Position numbers and translations under genes: made by a program
Assembly (NCBI RefSeq): GCF_013408425.1
Contig: NZ_JACBYV010000001.1
Span: forward strand, 868,001-932,000
Source: Pseudomonas flavescens
GTDB taxonomy: Bacteria; Pseudomonadota; Gammaproteobacteria; Pseudomonadales; Pseudomonadaceae
DNA length: 64,000 nt
Direction: 5' to 3'
Notes under the pieces: model-generated
What the model was told of the DNA's origin: nothing
Database searches by the model: none
The model's input: only the letters and a program-made list of their open reading frames with translations
Shown here: positions 28,421 through 37,164 of the stretch, in pieces
Layout: the number at the start of each line of letters is the position of its first letter
Position numbering within the stretch: the first letter of the stretch is position 1

Positions 28421-29023
28421 CTACTCGTGCGGCAGCTTGCTGCCCCATTGCTGGATCGCCTTGGTGCGTTGCACGCTGGCGTTGACGGCCTTGTCGAGTT
28501 CTTCGTTGTAATCATCCAGCCAGCTGCGTGAGCCGGGAATCATGTCGGCGAGGTCGCGCATGCCGTTCTTCAGGGCCTGCAAGCTCTGCTGGAAACTCTG
28601 TTCCTGGCCCAGCAGGGTGCGGCCCATGAGCTTCAGCGCGGCGATGTCCTGGGGCGGGGCCGCTGCCGGTGCCGCGGTGGCTGGCGCCGGAGGCGGCGGG
28701 GTGGCGGCCAGTTTCAGCAGGGCATCCTGGCGTTTTTGATCCTCTTTGAGGCTGGCCAATTCCGTTTCCAGCGTTTCGGCACGCTTTTGAACGGCGGCGA
28801 ATGCCTCGGGATCGAAAGGAGGAGGCTCGTCGGCGAGCATCTTCACCACCGCCGAGGTGGCCAGGCTCGATAGCACGATGAACAGCAGCAACGCCAAGCC
28901 GAAGATCAGCAGGCGGTTGAGGCGGTTGGCCTTTTCCAGCTTGGCCAGGCGCTCCTCATCGCTGGCGGGGGCGAGATCGAACGCGGCGGGGCTCTCGGCT
29001 TCGGAAGGCGTTTCACTGCTCAT
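28421..29023 (-). CDS. Hypothetical single-pass membrane protein with coiled coil
   Basis: A 200-residue protein from ATG 29023, with GAGG just upstream. The N-terminal 40 residues are acidic and cytoplasmic in character. A membrane segment follows at about 39-62 (LLIFGLALLLFIVLSSLATS), then a heptad-like helix at about 75-105 (VQKRAETLETELASLKEDQK). An Ala/Pro-rich linker leads to a C-terminal helical part. I do not recognise the family. It is divergent from hpd and stands alone, so no function is proposed. Confidence 0.75.
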   Translation of the reverse strand: MSSETPSEAESPAAFDLAPASDEERLAKLEKANRLNRLLIFGLALLLFIVLSSLATSAVVKMLADEPPPFDPEAFAAVQKRAETLETELASLKEDQKRQDALLKLAATPPPPAPATAAPAAAPPQDIAALKLMGRTLLGQEQSFQQSLQALKNGMRDLADMIPGSRSWLDDYNEELDKAVNASVQRTKAIQQWGSKLPHE

Positions 29024-29128
29024 GGCGGCCTCATGGTTGGCTCATCTTGGATGCTGTCATTCTGGCACGTTTGCAGTTATCTGCCTGTCATTCGGCCATC
29101 ATCCCGTCGGCAGCCAAATCGACCACGC

Positions 29129-29146
29129 TGTAACGAAAGGTTTACG
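29129..29146. promoter_or_regulatory. TyrR/PhhR-like operator upstream of hpd
   Basis: TGTAAC-GAAAGG-TTTACG matches the TyrR/PhhR box TGTAAA-N6-TTTACA at ten of twelve arm positions. It lies 170 bases upstream of hpd. PhhR is the Pseudomonas activator of phenylalanine and tyrosine catabolism and is known to act on hpd and homogentisate genes, so the position makes biological sense. Confidence 0.65.
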
Positions 29147-29316
29147 AGAGGAGAAGGTCTGTGGCTCTGAAAGCCACGAATACCGTGGCGGGGCCTTCCG
29201 ATGTATCGATCCGTTGCCACGGCCACGACCTAAGGTCACCTCGCACCCATCCGAGGGCCTTGCCCCTAACACCGGCCTCGACTGTCATGGAGCCATAACG
29301 ACAACGAGGACAACCC

Positions 29317-30399
29317 ATGAACGCCGTGTCCAGAATCGAACAGCACAACCCCATCGGAACCGACGGTTTCGAGTTCGTCGAATTCACCGCCCCTACTCCG
29401 GAAGGCATCGAGCAGCTGCGTCAGCTGTTCACCGCCATGGGCTTCACCGAGACGGCCAGGCACCGCAGCAAGCAGGTCTGGCTGTTCCAGCAGCACGGCG
29501 TCAATTTCGTCCTCAATGGCAGCCCGACCGGCCATGTACATGCCTTCGCCGAGAAGCACGGGCCGAGCGCCTGTGCCATGGCCTTCCGGGTTCGCAACGC
29601 CGCCCAGGCTGCCGCCTATGTGAAGGAGCAGGGCGCTACCCTGGTCGGCAGCCATGCCAACTTCGGTGAGCTGAACATTCCCTGCGTCGAGGGCATCGGC
29701 GGCTCGTTGCTGTATCTGGTCGACCGCTATGGCGAGCACAGCATCTACGACGTGGATTTCGAGTTCATCGAAGGTCGCGGGCCGGACGACAACGCCGTGG
29801 GCCTGCAGATGATCGACCACCTCACCCATAACGTGAAACGCGGGCAGATGGACGTCTGGTCGGGCTTCTACGAGCGCATCGCCGGGTTTCGCGAGATCCG
29901 TTACTTCGATATCGAAGGCAAGCTCACCGGTCTGGTCTCCCGGGCCATGACCGCGCCCTGCGGCAAGATCCGCATCCCCATCAACGAGTCCGCGGACGAC
30001 AAGTCGCAGATCGAGGAATTCATCCGCGAGTACCATGGTGAGGGCATCCAGCATATCGCGCTGTCCACCGACGACATCTATGCCACCGTGCGCAAGCTGC
30101 AGGCCAACGGCGTGGCGTTCATGAGCACGCCGGACACCTATTACGATAAGGTCGACCAGCGCGTGGCCGGGCATGGCGAGCCGTTGGACGTGCTGCACGA
30201 CCTGAACCTGCTGATCGATGGCGCGCCAGGTGACGACGGCATCCTGCTGCAGATCTTCACCAATACGGTGATCGGTCCGATCTTCTTCGAGATCATTCAG
30301 CGCAAGGGCAATCAGGGCTTCGGCGAGGGTAATTTCAAGGCCCTGTTCGAATCCATCGAAGAGGATCAACTGCGCCGTGGTGTGATCAGCGAGGAGTGA
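29317..30399 (+). CDS. hpd: 4-Hydroxyphenylpyruvate dioxygenase
   Basis: A 360-residue iron(II) dioxygenase that converts 4-hydroxyphenylpyruvate to homogentisate in tyrosine breakdown. The length fits bacterial HPPD. The metal ligands are visible: His in DHLTHNV (about 164), His in GIQHIALST (about 242), and Glu in IFFEIIQRKGNQGFGEGNF (about 324), the family's conserved C-terminal motif. GAGG precedes the start codon. It is the first gene of a catabolic run with the next gene only five bases downstream. A TyrR/PhhR-like box lies upstream. Confidence 0.96.
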   Translation: MNAVSRIEQHNPIGTDGFEFVEFTAPTPEGIEQLRQLFTAMGFTETARHRSKQVWLFQQHGVNFVLNGSPTGHVHAFAEKHGPSACAMAFRVRNAAQAAAYVKEQGATLVGSHANFGELNIPCVEGIGGSLLYLVDRYGEHSIYDVDFEFIEGRGPDDNAVGLQMIDHLTHNVKRGQMDVWSGFYERIAGFREIRYFDIEGKLTGLVSRAMTAPCGKIRIPINESADDKSQIEEFIREYHGEGIQHIALSTDDIYATVRKLQANGVAFMSTPDTYYDKVDQRVAGHGEPLDVLHDLNLLIDGAPGDDGILLQIFTNTVIGPIFFEIIQRKGNQGFGEGNFKALFESIEEDQLRRGVISEE

Positions 30400-30403
30400 A
30401 GCC

Positions 30404-31543
30404 ATGAGCCGCAAATGGATCAGCTTTCCCCTGCGTGAAGGCGAGCACTCGCGCCAGGCTCACTGTGACCTGCCCGCCGAGACCTACGAGCGGGAAATGG
30501 GCCGCGAGGGTTTCTTCGGCCCCGTGACCCACCTGCATCACAAGCACCCGCCCACCGGCTGGGTCGACTGGCAGGGCCCATTGCGGCCCCATGCCTTCGA
30601 CTTCAACCGGATTGCCAGCGAGCACGACTGCCCGCTGCAGGCGCCGCTGACCCTGCATAACGCCGACATTCGCTTGCGCGTGTGGAAGACCGCCGGCGCC
30701 ATGAGCCACCTGGTGCGCAACAGCGATGGCGATGAACTGCTGTTCGTGCATGACGGCGCGGGGCACTTCTACTGTGATTTCGGGCACCTGGAGTACCGCG
30801 ATGGCGATTACCTGGTGATTCCCCGTGGCACTGCCTGGCGCATCGAGCCGACAGCGCCCAGCCATTTCCTGCTGATCGAAAACACCGATGGCGCCTACCA
30901 ACTGCCCGACAAGGGGCTGCTCGGGCCCCAGGCGATCTTCGATCCGGCCGTGCTCGATCATCCGCATATCGATGAGGCCTTCAAGGCCCAGCAGGACGAG
31001 CGCACCTGGCAGATCCGCATCAAGCGGCGCAACCAGATCAGCACCGTGACCTACCCCTACAACCCTCTGGATGCGGTGGGCTGGCACGGCGACAACACCG
31101 TGGTGCGCCTCAACTGGCGCGATATCCGGCCCCTGGTGAGCCATCGTTACCACCTGCCACCGTCGGTACACACCACCTTCGTGGCCAACGGCTTCGTGGT
31201 CTGCACCTTCACACCGCGGCCGGTGGAATCCGACCCCGGCGCACTTAAGGTGCCGTTCTTCCACAACAACGATGACTACGACGAAGTGCTGTTCTATCAC
31301 CGCGGCAATTTCTTCAGCCGTGACAACATCGAAGCCGGGATGGTCACCCTGCACCCCTGCGGCTTCCCCCATGGCCCGCACCCCAAGGCCCTGAAGAAGG
31401 CGCAGACCGACCCAGCCACCTTCACCGATGAGGTGGCGGTGATGATCGATACGCGCCGCGCCCTGGAAGTGGCTGACGCCGCTGCTGCGGTGGACGTTGC
31501 CGAGTACGTGAATTCCTGGCGTGCGCCGGGCAAGGAGTCCTGA
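30404..31543 (+). CDS. Homogentisate 1,2-dioxygenase, short type
   Basis: A 379-residue cupin dioxygenase that would open the homogentisate ring to maleylacetoacetate. It is shorter than the usual HmgA of about 430 residues. The N-terminal THLHHKHPPTGW region and the core motifs FFHNNDDYDEVLFYHRGNFF and LHPCGFPHGPHP are visible. They correspond to the His/Glu/His iron site of homogentisate dioxygenases, although the His-Glu spacing in HNNDDYDE is one residue longer than in the human enzyme. Position between hpd and an FAH-type gene supports the call. Another ring dioxygenase specificity cannot be excluded from sequence alone. Confidence 0.85.
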   Translation: MSRKWISFPLREGEHSRQAHCDLPAETYEREMGREGFFGPVTHLHHKHPPTGWVDWQGPLRPHAFDFNRIASEHDCPLQAPLTLHNADIRLRVWKTAGAMSHLVRNSDGDELLFVHDGAGHFYCDFGHLEYRDGDYLVIPRGTAWRIEPTAPSHFLLIENTDGAYQLPDKGLLGPQAIFDPAVLDHPHIDEAFKAQQDERTWQIRIKRRNQISTVTYPYNPLDAVGWHGDNTVVRLNWRDIRPLVSHRYHLPPSVHTTFVANGFVVCTFTPRPVESDPGALKVPFFHNNDDYDEVLFYHRGNFFSRDNIEAGMVTLHPCGFPHGPHPKALKKAQTDPATFTDEVAVMIDTRRALEVADAAAAVDVAEYVNSWRAPGKES

Positions 31544-32523
31544 TGAAACTGGCATCACTGAACCAGGGCCGTGATGGCGTGCTGGTGGTCGTCTCCCGCG
31601 ATCTGTCACGTGCCGTTCGCGTGCCACAGATCGCCCACACGCTGCAGGCCGCCCTGGATCGATGGGCGAACATGCGGCCGCAACTGGAGGCGGTCTACCA
31701 GCGCCTCAATGATGGTCTGGAGACTGCCGCGTTCGACTTCGACCAGCGCGATTGCCACAGCCCGCTGCCACGCGCCTATCACTGGGCCGATGGCAGTGCC
31801 TACGTCAATCATGTCGAGCTGGTGCGCAAGGCCCGCGGTGCCGAGATGCCCGAGTCGTTTTGGCACGAGCCGCTGATGTACCAGGGTGGCGCGGATGCCT
31901 TCATCCCGCCCCACGCGCCGATCCGTCTGGGTGACGAAGCCTGGGGTATCGATCTGGAAGCCGAACTGGCGATAATCACCGACGACGTGCCGATGGGCGT
32001 CACGCCTGCCCAGGCGCTCGGGCATGTGCAGTTGCTGCTGCTGGTCAACGACGTGTCGCTGCGCAACCTGATTCCCGGCGAGCTGGCCAAGGGCTTCGGC
32101 TTCTACCAGAGCAAGCCGTCGTCGAGCTTCTCACCAGTGGCGGTCACCCCGGACGAGCTGGGCGAGAGCTGGCGCGAGGGGCGGGTGCATCGGCCACTGG
32201 TGTCGCATATCAACGACCAGCTGTTCGGCCAGCCCGACGCCGGCACCGACATGACCTTCGACTTCCCCACGCTGATTGCCCACGCCGCCCGTACCCGCCC
32301 CCTGGGCAGCGGCACCCTCATCGGTTCGGGGACCGTTTCCAATTACGACCGCAGTGCCGGTTCCAGCTGCCTGGCCGAGAAGCGCATGCTGGAGGTGATC
32401 GAGCACGGCGAGGCGAAAACCCCGTTCCTCAAGTTCGGTGATCGGGTGCGCATCGAGATGTTCGACGCCGCTGGTGCGAGCATCTTCGGCGCCATCGACC
32501 AGCAGGTCGAACGCTACCGCTAG
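31543..32523 (+). CDS. Fumarylacetoacetate hydrolase family protein
   Basis: A 326-residue FAH-superfamily protein, expected to split fumarylacetoacetate into fumarate and acetoacetate as the last pathway step. The metal-binding core is clear: EAELAIITDD (ExE motif), LLVNDVSLRNL, and FDFPTLIAHAARTRPLGSGT. It is shorter than the classic FahA of about 430 residues and closer to the short FAH-like hydrolases, so the substrate is inferred from context. Its ATG overlaps the preceding stop as TGATG, so the two genes are translationally coupled. Confidence 0.88.
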   Translation: MKLASLNQGRDGVLVVVSRDLSRAVRVPQIAHTLQAALDRWANMRPQLEAVYQRLNDGLETAAFDFDQRDCHSPLPRAYHWADGSAYVNHVELVRKARGAEMPESFWHEPLMYQGGADAFIPPHAPIRLGDEAWGIDLEAELAIITDDVPMGVTPAQALGHVQLLLLVNDVSLRNLIPGELAKGFGFYQSKPSSSFSPVAVTPDELGESWREGRVHRPLVSHINDQLFGQPDAGTDMTFDFPTLIAHAARTRPLGSGTLIGSGTVSNYDRSAGSSCLAEKRMLEVIEHGEAKTPFLKFGDRVRIEMFDAAGASIFGAIDQQVERYR

Positions 32524-32540
32524 CCAGGAGCCTGGTTTGT

Positions 32541-32758
32541 GCAGGCGCGTCGCCCTCGGCGCGAAGCGGTTGCGGCCTTCGCATGATCTGTGCTGGCTGC
32601 AAGATTCGCCCCGGGGGCGGGGCTCCTACGGGTATGGGGTTGGCGGCAAGGTATTTGCGGGTCGCGTAGGAGCGTCGCCCTCGGCGCGAAGCGATTGCGG
32701 CCTTAGCGCATCATCTGCGCTGGCTGCACGATTCGCCCCGGGGGACGGGGCTTCTACA
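32541..32758. repeat. Two REP units between the FAH-type gene and maiA
   Basis: Two related units start at 32541 and 32666, about 125 bases apart. Each has GTCGCCCTCGGCGCGAAGCG on the left and GATTCGCCCCGGGG..GGGGCTYCTAC on the right. The left half matches the 3169-3732 array; the right half is a CCCCGGGG variant. They separate maiA from the preceding genes but do not exclude read-through. Confidence 0.85.
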
Positions 32759-32772
32759 GATGTGGAGGCTGT

Positions 32773-33423
32773 ATGTTGACGTTGTATTCCTACTGGCGCT
32801 CCAGCGCTGCTTACCGGGTGCGTATTGCACTGAACCTGAAGGGCATCGCTTACCGGCAGGTGCCGGTGCATCTGGTTCGCGAGGGCGGGGAGCAGCACGG
32901 CGATGCCTACCGGGCGCTGAACCCCCAGGGCCTGGTGCCGCTGCTGGTGGACGAGGAGAACGGCGGGGTGCGGATCGCCCAGTCGCTGGCGATTCTCGAA
33001 TACCTCGAGGAGATCTTCCCGGTGCCGGCGATACTGCCTGGCGAACCGGCGCAGCGCGCGGCGATCAGGGCGCTGGCGCTGCACATCGCCTGCGAGGTGC
33101 ATGCGCTCGACAACCTGCGGGTGCTGCAGTACCTCGGGCGTGAACTGGGCGTCTCCGAAGAGGGGCGAAGCGCCTGGTACCGGCACTGGGTGGCTCAGGG
33201 CCTGGCTGCCGTGGAACAGGATCTGGTGGCGTACGGTGAAACATTTTCCCTGGGCAAGCGGCCCGGCTATCTGGAAGCCTGTTTGGTTCCACAGGTGTAC
33301 AATGCGCGCCGTTTCGACTGTGACCTCGATGCGTATCCTCGCATCCTCGCTCTGACCGCACGCTGTGAGGCCCTCGAGGCATTCCGGCAAGCCGCACCGG
33401 ATGCCCAGCCCGACGCGCAGTGA
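32773..33423 (+). CDS. maiA: Maleylacetoacetate isomerase (zeta-class GST)
   Basis: A 216-residue protein with the zeta-class signature YWRSSAAYRVRIALNLKG at about 6-23; the first Ser pair is the glutathione-activating site. NPQGLVPLLV and the SLAILEYLEE glutathione-binding segment follow, then an all-helical C-terminal domain. It isomerises maleylacetoacetate to fumarylacetoacetate using glutathione, linking the dioxygenase and FAH steps encoded upstream. TGGAGG sits before the start codon. The start lies 250 bases after the FAH-type gene, separated by REP units. Confidence 0.94.
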   Translation: MLTLYSYWRSSAAYRVRIALNLKGIAYRQVPVHLVREGGEQHGDAYRALNPQGLVPLLVDEENGGVRIAQSLAILEYLEEIFPVPAILPGEPAQRAAIRALALHIACEVHALDNLRVLQYLGRELGVSEEGRSAWYRHWVAQGLAAVEQDLVAYGETFSLGKRPGYLEACLVPQVYNARRFDCDLDAYPRILALTARCEALEAFRQAAPDAQPDAQ

Positions 33424-33506
33424 TCGACGAGAAAACCAAGCCATTCCGCCAGGCCACGAGCCGAGCGGGTTCGATCCCGTCACGGTCGATCACCCACAGG
33501 TGACAG

Positions 33507-34895
33507 ATGCCAAGCGAAATGCTCCAGACAGGCCCGCTCAAGCGCGGCCTGAAGAACCGCCATATTCAATTGATCGCCCTGGGTGGCGCCATCGGTACCG
33601 GTCTGTTCCTCGGCTCGGCCGGGGTCATGGCGTCGGCCGGGCCATCGATGATCCTCGGCTACGCCATCGGCGGTTTCATCGCCTTCCTGATCATGCGCCA
33701 GCTCGGCGAAATGATCGTCGAAGAGCCCGTGGCCGGCTCCTTCAGCCACTTCGCCCATGCCTACTGGGGGCCGTTCGCGGGCTTCCTGTCGGGCTGGAAC
33801 TACTGGGTGCTCTACGTGCTGGTCGGCATGGCCGAGCTCACCGCAGTGGGCAAGTACGTGCAGTACTGGTGGCCGGAGGTGCCGACCTGGGCCACCGCGG
33901 CGGTGTTCTTCGTCGCCATCAATGCCATCAACCTGACCAATGTGCGGGTGTTCGGCGAGGCCGAGTTCTGGTTCTCTATCATCAAGGTGGTGGCGATCAT
34001 CGGCATGATCCTGCTCGGCTGCTACCTGCTGTTCAGCGGCGCAGGCGGCGAGCAGGCATCGGTGAGCAACCTGTGGAGCCACGGCGGCTTCTTCCCCAAC
34101 GGCATTTCGGGGCTGGTGATGATGATGGCCATCATCATGTTCTCGTTCGGCGGCCTGGAGCTGGTGGGCATCACCGCGGCCGAAGCCGATCAGCCGCGAA
34201 CGGTGATCCCCAAGGCGATCAACCAGGTGGTCTATCGCATCCTGATCTTCTACATCGGCGCGCTGACCGTGCTGCTGTCGCTGCATCCCTGGGACGATCT
34301 GGTGGCGACTCTCACCGCCGGTGGCGACTCCTACGGCAGCAGCCCCTTCGTGCAGATCTTCTCGCTGATCGGCAGCGACACCGCTGCGCACATCCTCAAC
34401 TTCGTGGTGCTCACCGCGGCGTTGTCGGTCTACAACAGTGGCGTGTACTGCAACAGCCGCATGCTCTACGGCCTGGCAGAGCAGGGCAATGCGCCCAAAG
34501 CGCTGCTCAAGGTCGACAAGCGCGGTGTGCCGGTGCTGGCGATCTTCTTCTCGGCGGCCTTCACGCTGGTCTGCGTGGTGGTCAACTATCTGGTACCCAA
34601 GAGCGCCCTGGAGCTGCTGATGTCCCTGGTGGTCGCCGCGCTGGTGATCAACTGGGCGATGATCAGCCTGGCCCACATCAAATTCCGCAAGGCCATGCAG
34701 GCCAAGGGCGTCGAACCGTCGTTCAACGCCTTCTGGTTTCCCTTCGCCAACTACCTGTGCCTGGCGTTCGTGCTGTTCATCCTTGGCGTGATGCTGTTCA
34801 TTCCGGGCATTCGCATGTCGGTGTTCGCCATCCCGTTCTGGCTGCTGTTCATCTGGGGCTGCTTCCAGCTGCGCCAGCGTCGGCTCGCTCGGTAG
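33507..34895 (+). CDS. aroP: Aromatic amino-acid permease, AroP type
   Basis: A 462-residue amino acid/polyamine/organocation permease with twelve hydrophobic segments. The N-terminal motif IALGGAIGTGLFLGSA marks TM1, and EEPVAGSFSHFAHAYWG and FSFGGLELVGITAAEAD are typical of the AroP/GabP/Lys-permease branch. It would import phenylalanine, tyrosine or tryptophan with protons across the inner membrane, supplying substrate for the homogentisate genes upstream. Specificity within the branch is inferred from that context. The start lies 83 bases after maiA. Confidence 0.87.
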   Translation: MPSEMLQTGPLKRGLKNRHIQLIALGGAIGTGLFLGSAGVMASAGPSMILGYAIGGFIAFLIMRQLGEMIVEEPVAGSFSHFAHAYWGPFAGFLSGWNYWVLYVLVGMAELTAVGKYVQYWWPEVPTWATAAVFFVAINAINLTNVRVFGEAEFWFSIIKVVAIIGMILLGCYLLFSGAGGEQASVSNLWSHGGFFPNGISGLVMMMAIIMFSFGGLELVGITAAEADQPRTVIPKAINQVVYRILIFYIGALTVLLSLHPWDDLVATLTAGGDSYGSSPFVQIFSLIGSDTAAHILNFVVLTAALSVYNSGVYCNSRMLYGLAEQGNAPKALLKVDKRGVPVLAIFFSAAFTLVCVVVNYLVPKSALELLMSLVVAALVINWAMISLAHIKFRKAMQAKGVEPSFNAFWFPFANYLCLAFVLFILGVMLFIPGIRMSVFAIPFWLLFIWGCFQLRQRRLAR

Positions 34896-34912
34896 CCGCC
34901 TGGCTACCCGCA

Positions 34913-34939
34913 ACACCCGCAGTGCAAGGCTGCGGGTGT
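34913..34939 (+). terminator. Probable terminator after aroP
   Basis: ACACCCGCAG (34913-34922) and CTGCGGGTGT (34930-34939) form a ten-base stem with a seven-base loop. The following T-run is poor (CATTTGT), so termination may be partial. Confidence 0.65.
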
Positions 34940-35043
34940 CATTTGTGCCATCTGCTGCCGCGCTGCAACCTTTTGTTGCGCTACAGCAAACCTCTCAGTG
35001 AACCTGCAGGTATAGTGGCAAATTAATGGCGCTGTCTTTTTGC

Positions 35044-35070
35044 TAAGGGTTTTTGCCCGTTGGCCGATGA
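35044..35070 (+). promoter_or_regulatory. Sigma-28 (FliA)-like promoter for the chemoreceptor
   Basis: TAAGGGTT-N11-GCCGATGA matches the FliA consensus TAAAGTTT-N11-GCCGATAA at six of eight and seven of eight positions with exact spacing. It lies 80 bases upstream of the chemoreceptor start, which fits control with the flagellar regulon. Confidence 0.7.
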
Positions 35071-35149
35071 CCTTTCTGGAGCCATGAGTAGCGTCGCCAT
35101 GACGGCGCTCGAGCACTGCAATCTATAAAAATAAATGGAGCCGCTTAGG

Positions 35150-37105
35150 ATGTTGCATTCTGCCACTCGACTGTTCGTCGACCTTTCCGTAGGCAAGAAA
35201 CTTCTGATGGGCTTTGGCCTGGTGCTGTTGCTGACCGTTGCCGTGACCGGCAGTGGTTTCGTCGCCGTGCAGGCGGTGATGACGGGGCACGCCCAGTCCC
35301 TCGGGCTGTCGACCATCGACGCGCAGATACTCGGTGCGCGGCGCATGGAGCGCGATTACGCCATCAGCCACAGCGAAGCCGATGCGCAGCGCATGCGTGA
35401 GCAGCTCGCCAAGGTGCGTGCCGGCCTGGCCGAGCAGATAGCCAGTGCCACCCCCGCCGAACGTGAACGTCTGCAGGCCATGGACACCGCCACCGCGGAC
35501 TATCTTCAGCAGTTCGACGCCAGCGTGCAGCAGCAGGCTCGCGCCAGCGAAGCCCGTACCCAGATGGGCGAAGCGGCCCAGGAAGCGCGTAGTCAGTTCG
35601 AGATGATCGAGCTGGGCATGTACGACGCCGTGCGTGAATTGCGCCTGGCCGGCGACCAACTGCGCGGCAGCGACCCGCTGACCCTGGCGGAAACCGCCTC
35701 CAACCTCAGCAAGCGCATGCTCGAACTGCGCGGCCACGAAAGCCAGTTCATCATCGATGGCTCGCCGGCTGCGCTGGAAGACTGGAACTTCGTCAGTTAC
35801 GACCTGCAATCATCGGCCAGCGGCCTGATGGTGTGGCTCAACGACGATCAGAAGCGCGCGATCGAGGCCGCCCTGCTGGCGCTTGGCACCTACCAGCAGG
35901 CGTTCACCAATTTCCAGCAGCTCTACGAACAGAGCAAGGCCAGTGATGCCGCCATGCTCCAGCAGGCCGATCAGGTGCTTGCGCTGGCCGAACAGGCCAA
36001 GAACATCGAAGAGCAGAGCATGAACGATGACAGCCGCAGCGCCATGTTGCTGCTCGGCAGCATGGGCGGCGCGGCCGTGTTGATCGGCCTGTTCGCGGCG
36101 CTGAGCATCAGCCGTTCCATCGTCGCACCGCTGCGCCAGACCGTGGCCTTCGCCCAGCGCATCGCCGGTGGTGACCTCAGCCAGGATCTGCCTCAGGACC
36201 GCCATGACGAACTCGGCCAGTTGCTCGAGGCCATGCAGGGTATGACCCGCAGCCTGCGCGATCTGGTCGGGCGGATTGGCGGTGGGGTTGGGCAGATCGC
36301 CGCGGCAGCCGAGCAGCTCTCGGCGATCACCGCGCAGACCAGCGCTGGCGTGCAGACCCAGAAGGTCGAAACCGAGCAGACCGCCACCGCCATGCACCAG
36401 ATGGCCGCCACCGTGCAGGAAGTGGCGCAGAACGCCGAGCAGGCCTCCCTGGCCGCGGCCGACGCGGATCGCGAAGCCCAGCAGGGCAATCAGGTGGTGC
36501 AGCAGGCCATCAGCCAGATCGGCAAGCTGGCCCAGGAGGTCGAGCAGTCGGCTGAAGCCATGCAGGAGCTGAATCAGGAAAGCGGGCGCATCGGCAGCGT
36601 GCTGGAAGTGATCCGCGCGGTCGCCGAGCAGACCAACCTGCTGGCGCTCAACGCCGCCATCGAAGCGGCCCGTGCCGGTGACCAGGGCCGCGGTTTCGCC
36701 GTGGTGGCCGATGAAGTGCGTGCCCTGGCACGACGTACCCATGACTCGACCCAGGAAATCGAAAACCTGATCGCCAACCTGCAGCGCCTGGCCGGTGGCG
36801 CCTCGGCGCAGATGGAAGGCAGCCGTGTCCTGACCCAGCGCACCGTGAGCCTGGCAGGGGAGGCCGGTGATGCACTCGGTCGCATCACCCAGGCGGTGAG
36901 CACCATCGAACAGATGAATCAGCAGATCGCCGCCGCCGCCGAAGAGCAAAGCGCCGTGGCGGAAACCATCAGCGAGAGCGTGACCCGAGTACGCGATATC
37001 GGCGAACAGAGCGCCAGCGCCAGCCAGCAGACCGCCAGCTCGAGCGCCGAACTGGCGCGTCTTGGCGTCGAGCTACAGGGCCTGGTGCGGCAGTTCCGAA
37101 CCTGA
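35150..37105 (+). CDS. Methyl-accepting chemotaxis protein, HBM-sensor type
   Basis: 651 residues from the ATG at 35150 ([12 protein letters not shown]). GGAG at 35137-35140 is correctly placed for this start rather than for the ATG at 35135. TM1 is at about 17-38. The periplasmic helical domain is about 260 residues, long enough for a helical bimodular (HBM) sensor as in McpS. TM2 is near 300-322 and HAMP follows. The signalling tip reads [23 protein letters not shown] receptors bind organic acids, polyamines or histamine, but the ligand here is not predictable. The FliA-like promoter suggests co-regulation with motility. Confidence 0.92.
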   Translation: MLHSATRLFVDLSVGKKLLMGFGLVLLLTVAVTGSGFVAVQAVMTGHAQSLGLSTIDAQILGARRMERDYAISHSEADAQRMREQLAKVRAGLAEQIASATPAERERLQAMDTATADYLQQFDASVQQQARASEARTQMGEAAQEARSQFEMIELGMYDAVRELRLAGDQLRGSDPLTLAETASNLSKRMLELRGHESQFIIDGSPAALEDWNFVSYDLQSSASGLMVWLNDDQKRAIEAALLALGTYQQAFTNFQQLYEQSKASDAAMLQQADQVLALAEQAKNIEEQSMNDDSRSAMLLLGSMGGAAVLIGLFAALSISRSIVAPLRQTVAFAQRIAGGDLSQDLPQDRHDELGQLLEAMQGMTRSLRDLVGRIGGGVGQIAAAAEQLSAITAQTSAGVQTQKVETEQTATAMHQMAATVQEVAQNAEQASLAAADADREAQQGNQVVQQAISQIGKLAQEVEQSAEAMQELNQESGRIGSVLEVIRAVAEQTNLLALNAAIEAARAGDQGRGFAVVADEVRALARRTHDSTQEIENLIANLQRLAGGASAQMEGSRVLTQRTVSLAGEAGDALGRITQAVSTIEQMNQQIAAAAEEQSAVAETISESVTRVRDIGEQSASASQQTASSSAELARLGVELQGLVRQFRT

Positions 37106-37113
37106 GGTCGGGA

Positions 37114-37138
37114 TACCCGGGAAAGGGCTTCCCGGGTA
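37114..37138. terminator. Hairpin between convergent genes
   Basis: TACCCGGGAA (37114-37123) and TTCCCGGGTA (37129-37138) form a perfect ten-base stem with a five-base loop. It lies between the chemoreceptor stop and the convergent hydrolase stop. It has no T-run on either strand, so strength is uncertain. Confidence 0.5.
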
Positions 37139-37164
37139 CCGCTTCGCTCGACCCAGGCTAGGGT

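Noticed and set aside
29063..29075. Sigma-54-like sequence TGGCACGTTTGCA upstream of hpd
   Set aside because: Only seven bases separate GG and GC; ten are required for RpoN recognition.
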